Source of the DNA: Bifidobacterium vansinderenii
GTDB taxonomy: Bacteria; Actinomycetota; Actinomycetes; Actinomycetales; Bifidobacteriaceae
NCBI RefSeq assembly: GCF_002234915.1
Contig: NZ_NEWD01000016.1
Coordinates: 62,070-126,069 of the forward strand
Length of the DNA: 64,000 nt
Direction: 5' to 3'
A program made the position numbers and the translations under genes. This document shows, one piece after another, positions 59,547 to 64,000 of this stretch. The notes beneath the pieces were generated by a model, which worked only from the letters and a program-made list of their open reading frames with translations, had not been told where the DNA came from and searched no databases. Each line of letters opens with the position of its first letter. The first letter of the stretch is position 1.

Positions 59547-61049
59547 ATGCCAGACCCCACCACGCTCCCCACCCGCAACACCCATCCCCTCGCCCTCGAC
59601 GCCGACTCCTTGTCCCGTGCCACGCTGTCCTTCTGCACCGATGGCCCGGACGCCCTGATGTTCGCCGCACTCAAGGGGACGCAATCCGCAAGCCTTCTTC
59701 TGGCATTGATATCCGCTCCCCTCACCGCATCCCCACCGGACTGGCTCGACCATATGGATCGTATCGACGCGTCGATCGGCAAGGCACAGACCAAACTGGA
59801 TCGCCTGTTCATCGTCGGCACCGCGCGATGGGGACGACGTGCCGACGCCCGCGGTCTGGAACGATTTCATACGGCGCTCTCCCGGTGGCGTGAACGGCTC
59901 GCCACGCTGCCGTTCCAGGCATGGGAGCCCCTGGCCGATCGTCTCACCTTCCATGGTGGGCAGTGGATCATCGGCCCCGCCTCCCCGTATTGGCCGCATC
60001 AGATCGACGATCTGGCCATACGCTCCGATTGGGCGCCGCCACTGTGTCTGTGGGGTATGGGAGACCCGACCGCACTGGTCAGCTGCGACGAGCCGGTGGC
60101 CGTTGTCGGCTCTCGGGACATCAACGACTATGGACGGTTCGTGGCCCGTAACGTGGGGCTGCAGGCCGCCCGCCACGGTCATCTTGTAGTGTCGGGCGGA
60201 GCCAAGGGGGCGGACGCCGCGGCGCACTGGGGCGCACTGGCGGCACGTGAGGAACGCGACGGCGTGGACGATCCCGACCATGCCGGACGCACGGTGGCAG
60301 TGTTCGCCGGCGGAGTGGAACGTCGCGGCCCCTCCTGCAACTTCAGACTGTTCGACGCCATGCTCACCGGCGGCGGCGCGCTGATCAGCGAGATGCCGCC
60401 CGGTACCATTCCCGAAGCGAGACGGTTCCTCCTGCGCAACCGCATCATCGCCGCAATGGCCGGCGTGGTCGTCGTGGCGCAGGCCCGGCACCGCTCCGGG
60501 GCATTGAACACCGCCACGTGGGCCGCGGAAATGAACCGCACGCTGGTCGCAGCCCCCGGAGACATCGACGAACCGTACAACACCGGCTGCAACCGACTGG
60601 TTCACGACGGCAAGGCGGTGCTGCTCGCCTCGGCCACCGACCTCAGCGACATCTGTCACGCCGAACACACGCCGTATCTGTCGGTCTCGTCATGCGAGTC
60701 TGATGTCGGCGGTGCAGGAACCAGAACGAACATGGCGGATGATGCCTGTCAGGTCGGCGATGCCCCGGATGACGGGGACGTCACCGACCCGTTGCAGTCG
60801 ATGACACTGACCGCCATCCGAGTAATGCTCCGGCGGCATGCCGTCTGCACCGCGGACACCATACTGGCCGAGCTGCGCGACCGTCATCCGGGAAAGGTCA
60901 TCAGCGTGGCCGGAGCCCAGCAGGCACTCACCGCACTGGAATCAGCGAACCGTATCATCGTGGCCGAGGACGGCACGATCACACTCGCCAGCTCCGCGCG
61001 CCCCCGGCCCATGCCCGAGGACCACCTCAGCGTACGGCACCCGTTATAG
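59547..61049 (+). CDS. dprA: DNA-processing protein DprA
   Basis: This 500-residue protein has the DprA Rossmann core: VAVVGSRDINDYGRFVARNVG, VSGGAKGADAAAHWGAL, GGALISEMPPG and RNRIIAAMA. A C-terminal winged helix-like domain follows (ADTILAELRDRHPGKVISV). DprA loads RecA on incoming single-stranded DNA. It is longer than usual because of an N-terminal extension and a region around 390-420 that is low-complexity. AAGGA lies 7 nt before the ATG. Confidence 0.93.
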   Translation: MPDPTTLPTRNTHPLALDADSLSRATLSFCTDGPDALMFAALKGTQSASLLLALISAPLTASPPDWLDHMDRIDASIGKAQTKLDRLFIVGTARWGRRADARGLERFHTALSRWRERLATLPFQAWEPLADRLTFHGGQWIIGPASPYWPHQIDDLAIRSDWAPPLCLWGMGDPTALVSCDEPVAVVGSRDINDYGRFVARNVGLQAARHGHLVVSGGAKGADAAAHWGALAAREERDGVDDPDHAGRTVAVFAGGVERRGPSCNFRLFDAMLTGGGALISEMPPGTIPEARRFLLRNRIIAAMAGVVVVAQARHRSGALNTATWAAEMNRTLVAAPGDIDEPYNTGCNRLVHDGKAVLLASATDLSDICHAEHTPYLSVSSCESDVGGAGTRTNMADDACQVGDAPDDGDVTDPLQSMTLTAIRVMLRRHAVCTADTILAELRDRHPGKVISVAGAQQALTALESANRIIVAEDGTITLASSARPRPMPEDHLSVRHPL

Positions 61050-61082
61050 CCGGTGGAAACCGATCGGAGCCGGCCGTACCCG

Positions 61083-61424
61083 TCATTCCCGCCACTGGCA
61101 ACGGTCAAGGTCTACTTTCCACCCGTCCGCGCCACACGGCTTGCCATCGGACGGCGGAATGAAGACCACGCCCTCCTCCTCCAACAGCGCACGCTGTCGT
61201 TCGGGGCCGCCGAAGGCGAAGCCCGGCGCCAAAGAACCGTCGCGAAACACCACGCGATGGCAGGGAATCACGCCGGGCTCGGGATTCGAGTGCAGCGCGA
61301 ACCCCACGAACCGCGCCGAACGCGGAGCACCCGCCAACGCCGCCACCTGGCCGTACGTGGCCACACGGCCTTCCGGAATACGTCGGACCACATCGTAGAC
61401 CCGTTGAGAAAACGTCCGTTCCAT
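61083..61424 (-). CDS. MGMT-like DNA alkyltransferase domain protein
   Basis: This 113-residue protein contains the DNA-binding helix and active site of O6-alkylguanine transferases: GRVATYGQVAALAG, then IPCHRV with the reactive Cys. Only the C-terminal catalytic domain is present. Alkyltransferase-like proteins usually have Trp in place of the Cys, so this one may keep transferase activity. ATG 61424 has GGAAG at 4 nt; an ATG three codons upstream follows GATAAT and could be leaderless. It is divergent from the flavoprotein gene across 55 nt. Confidence 0.87.
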   Translation of the reverse strand: MERTFSQRVYDVVRRIPEGRVATYGQVAALAGAPRSARFVGFALHSNPEPGVIPCHRVVFRDGSLAPGFAFGGPERQRALLEEEGVVFIPPSDGKPCGADGWKVDLDRCQWRE

Positions 61425-61479
61425 AACTTCCATTATCCGCCCGACGATGCCGGTCATGGCTTGTGGGACAATCGAACCT

Positions 61480-63393
61480 ATGAGTCCGAAGCAGTTGGAA
61501 ACACAGTATGACGTGGTAATCGTGGGTGCCGGCGCGGCAGGCCTGTCGGCAAGTCTGGGACTGGTCAGGTCGGACCGGTTCGCGCAGATGAAGGAGGAGG
61601 GGCGCACCCCTCGTATTTTGGTGATTTCGAAGTTGCAGCCGCTGCGTTCCCACACCGGGTCCGCAGAGGGGGGCATCGCGGCCAGCCTGGGCAGCATCGA
61701 CCATGACGACTGGCACTGGCATTTCTACGACACGATCAAGGGCAGCGACTGGCTCGCCGATCAGGACATGGCCGAGATCCTCGCGAAGGAGGCCCCCGCC
61801 ACGGTGATCGGTCTGGAGCATGACGGCGTGGCGTTCTCCCGCACCGAGGACGGGCACATCGCCCAGCGTCTGTTCGGCGGCCACACCGCGGAATTCGGCA
61901 AGCAGCCGGTACGCCGCACCGCCTACGCGGCCGACCGCATCGGCCATCAGATCCTGCACGCCCTGTGGCAGCAGTGCGTCAAAGAGGGCGTCGAATTCGC
62001 CGAGGAATGGTATGTGAGCGACCTCGTGGTGGAGCGTGACGGCAACGGTCATACCACGGCCCGCGGACTGGTGGTGATCGACACCCACAGCGGCAAGGTG
62101 CATGGAGTGAACGCACGCAACATCGTATTGGCCACCGGCGGCGCCGGACGGCTCTTCCACACCACGTCGAACTCGTGGGACCTGACCGGCGACGGCATGG
62201 CGCTGGCGCTCGAGGCCGGGCTGCAGCTGGAGGACACCGAGTTCGTGCAGTTCCACCCCACCGGGCTGGCACACACCGGCATCCTGCTGTCCGAGGCGGC
62301 GCGAGGCGAGGGCGGACGCCTGCTCAACGCCGACGGCGAACACTTCATGGACCGGTACGCCCCGGGCCATGGCGATCTGGCGGCACGAGACGTGGTATCC
62401 CGCTCCATCGTGGCGGAAGTAGACGCCGGCCGCGGCGTGGCCGATCCGAAGGATCCGAACGGCCCGAAGGATTGCGTATGGCTCGATCTGACCGGCATCG
62501 GCGAGCAGACGCTCAAGGAGAAACTGCCCGAGGTGTGCGACACGGTGCGTGAATACGCCGGACTCGATCCCGCGCACGACCTCATCCCGATCAAGCCGAC
62601 CGCACACTACACGATGGGCGGCATTCCGATCACCGCCGACGGCAACGTGTATGAATGGGTCGACGGATCCCGTCGCATCGTCGACGGCCTGTACGCGGCC
62701 GGCGAATGCTCCTGTGTCAGCGTGCATGGCGCGAACCGTCTGGGCGCGAACTCGCTGCTCGACGCCTGCCTGTTCGGCTCCCGCACCGGTGCCGCAATCG
62801 CCAACGCCATCGCCGACGACCCCATGGCTGGTGTGCCGGACGAGGAGCTGATCGACGTCGACTCCACGGCCGTGGATGACGCGGCAGACAACCGCGAGCG
62901 CGGGATCAAGGCGCTGCTGCAGCCGGCCAACGCCGACGCCGACGACAACGACAGCGACGCCGACAACGCCGACGATGCGAACGGCGGCGCGCAGACCGAC
63001 GACAACCCCTACCGTCTGATGGCCGATCTGGGGGCGCTCATGGAACGTCACGCCGCTGTGCGCTGCGACCACGACGGCATCGCCACGGCGCTCGCCACGA
63101 TCGACGATACACTGGCTCCTCGCGCCGAGCGCCTGCACGCGCACAGCGACACTGCCGCCTACAATCAGGAGCTCACCGCAATCCTCGAGGCCCGGCATCT
63201 GGTCACGCTCGCCACCGTGATGCTTGCCGCGTCCGATGCCCGTGAGGAGTCGCGCGGCTCGCTCTACCGCACCGACCACCCGCAGCGTGATGACGAACGC
63301 TTCTTGGCGCACTCCATGGTGACCCGTGACCGCGGAGTCGCATGGCAGCCGGTGACGATCACCGCATACCCGCCGAAGGCCCGTCAATACTGA
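61480..63393 (+). CDS. Succinate dehydrogenase/fumarate reductase flavoprotein subunit
   Basis: This 637-residue protein has the FAD dinucleotide motif IVGAGAAGLSASLGL (about 15-29), SAEGGIAASLG, the HPTG-like QFHPTGLAHTG, the RGEGGRLLNADGEHFM block, MGGIPI and GANRLGANSLLDACLFG. It is followed by an iron-sulfur subunit gene, which favours SdhA/FrdA over L-aspartate oxidase, a close relative. An acidic insertion (about 470-510, DADDNDSDADNADDANGG) is unusual. ATG 61480 is chosen: GACAAT lies about 7 nt upstream with no ribosome-binding site, suggesting leaderless mRNA. Confidence 0.88.
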   Translation: MSPKQLETQYDVVIVGAGAAGLSASLGLVRSDRFAQMKEEGRTPRILVISKLQPLRSHTGSAEGGIAASLGSIDHDDWHWHFYDTIKGSDWLADQDMAEILAKEAPATVIGLEHDGVAFSRTEDGHIAQRLFGGHTAEFGKQPVRRTAYAADRIGHQILHALWQQCVKEGVEFAEEWYVSDLVVERDGNGHTTARGLVVIDTHSGKVHGVNARNIVLATGGAGRLFHTTSNSWDLTGDGMALALEAGLQLEDTEFVQFHPTGLAHTGILLSEAARGEGGRLLNADGEHFMDRYAPGHGDLAARDVVSRSIVAEVDAGRGVADPKDPNGPKDCVWLDLTGIGEQTLKEKLPEVCDTVREYAGLDPAHDLIPIKPTAHYTMGGIPITADGNVYEWVDGSRRIVDGLYAAGECSCVSVHGANRLGANSLLDACLFGSRTGAAIANAIADDPMAGVPDEELIDVDSTAVDDAADNRERGIKALLQPANADADDNDSDADNADDANGGAQTDDNPYRLMADLGALMERHAAVRCDHDGIATALATIDDTLAPRAERLHAHSDTAAYNQELTAILEARHLVTLATVMLAASDAREESRGSLYRTDHPQRDDERFLAHSMVTRDRGVAWQPVTITAYPPKARQY

Positions 63394-63472
63394 CTCATGC
63401 CATGCCCCCGAGTCACCACGCTGAGTAAACTGTGGTGGCAGTACGTACGAATTTGCGAGGAGAAGAACATTC

Positions 63473-64000
63473 ATGACCAATGCCGCAGTTGACCGTATGC
63501 TTACGGTAACCTTGCGCGTCTCCCGTTTCACCCCGAAGCCCGAACGCCCTGGCCGTCGTCGCGGCGGCAGCCCGTTCGGATCCCGATCGAAGTCGCCGTT
63601 CGGCGGTGACGCTGCGGCGGGCCGCACGAACCGTGCGCGCGGCAAGCGCTGGACGCAGGAATACACACTTGACGTGCATGCCAGCGATTCCGTGCTCGAC
63701 TGTCTGCTGACCGTCAAACGTGAGCAGGATCCGTCACTCGCCTTCCGCTACTCGTGCGGTCACGGCATGTGCGGCTCGGACGCGGTGGCCATCAACGGCA
63801 CTCCCACGCTGCTGTGCACCGCCAAGGTGCGTGACTGGGTGCGTCCCGACACCCCCGGTTTCGTCGGCGACGACGGATTCCGTCCCACCGGCGAGCCTGT
63901 GGACGCCGATGCGCATGCTCTGGATCTTGACGCGCTCGATCCGGACACCACGCTGGTCATCGAACTGGCGGCGCTGCCCGGCTTCCCCACCCAGCGTGAT
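63473..64000 (+). CDS. Succinate dehydrogenase/fumarate reductase iron-sulfur subunit (partial, 3' end outside window)
   Basis: The first 176 residues are visible. GAGGAGAAG precedes the ATG by 7 nt. The [2Fe-2S] motif SCGHGMCGSDAVAINGTP ending in C (about 101-122) has Asp where the third Cys often is; the same Cys-to-Asp exchange is known in E. coli SdhB. Between the first strand (LTVTLRVSRF) and the rest, about 40 residues of basic, Gly/Ser/Arg-rich sequence are inserted. The gene follows the flavoprotein by 79 nt and the two should form the catalytic dimer. Confidence 0.88.
   Translation, partial: MTNAAVDRMLTVTLRVSRFTPKPERPGRRRGGSPFGSRSKSPFGGDAAAGRTNRARGKRWTQEYTLDVHASDSVLDCLLTVKREQDPSLAFRYSCGHGMCGSDAVAINGTPTLLCTAKVRDWVRPDTPGFVGDDGFRPTGEPVDADAHALDLDALDPDTTLVIELAALPGFPTQRD

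Noticed and set aside
61480-63393. L-aspartate oxidase (NadB)
   Set aside because: The motifs fit both families, but the iron-sulfur subunit gene directly downstream supports SdhA/FrdA.

Overview
The window looks like a Bifidobacterium chromosome carrying a large accessory element. The genus call rests on high GC, Bifidobacterium-like housekeeping genes (ychF, a ComM-DprA cluster, pyridoxal kinase, SdhA/SdhB-like pair), a SpaA-type pilin with a class C sortase, and several start codons placed for leaderless mRNA. Species cannot be fixed from the sequence. The left part (1 to about 33.0 kb) is the element; its left end lies outside the window. The right part (33.0-64.0 kb) is ordinary chromosome.

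Element. It holds two paralogous restriction-modification-like modules: an EcoRI-family adenine methyltransferase overlapping a DUF262-HNH nuclease by 11 nt, at 1-1225 (methylase mostly cut off) and 21910-24295. It also holds a SMEK-type protein (3118-4641), a sortase and an LPXTG-like pilin, a replication-relaxation family protein, a large stand-alone adenine methylase (24583-26913), an LRV/HEAT-like repeat protein, a sortase-fold candidate, a DUF5067-like anchored protein and about a dozen proteins I do not recognise. No integrase, phage structural gene or conjugation ATPase is visible.

Element architecture. A 20-bp repeat arm (AATCCCGGACCACCCGCGCT and its reverse complement) occurs at almost every boundary between transcription units, about 30 arms in 32 kb; I saw none in the chromosomal half. 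Some arms pair into tight hairpins with A/T tails, which are credible bidirectional terminators. Others are solitary, one overlaps a stop codon, and one lies in frame inside a gene. Upstream of most units sits one of two shared motifs, always in the orientation of the gene: P1 (GGGATATGC, eight sites) or P2 (GCCGGTTAGATA, five sites). Except for the P1-bearing sortase and pilin, the defence-type cargo (both R-M modules and SMEK) shows neither motif. A 2.2-kb stretch (6705-8877) has no convincing gene but holds repeats, a tandem 120-bp repeat with a covarying hairpin, and a candidate small RNA. TTCGCAAA repeats mark the junction with ychF.

Chromosome. In order: ychF; a polar amino-acid ABC transporter (two permeases, ATPase, binding lipoprotein); an S33 aminopeptidase on the opposite strand; a two-component pair whose kinase carries a second, degenerate kinase half; an FtsX-type ABC permease with its ATPase; a DHA2 drug exporter; a class V aminotransferase; a second FtsX-type permease/ATPase pair; a ROK regulator; O-acetylhomoserine sulfhydrylase; pyridoxal kinase; a YraN-ComM-DprA run; an MGMT-like protein; and a succinate dehydrogenase/fumarate reductase flavoprotein with the start of its iron-sulfur partner.
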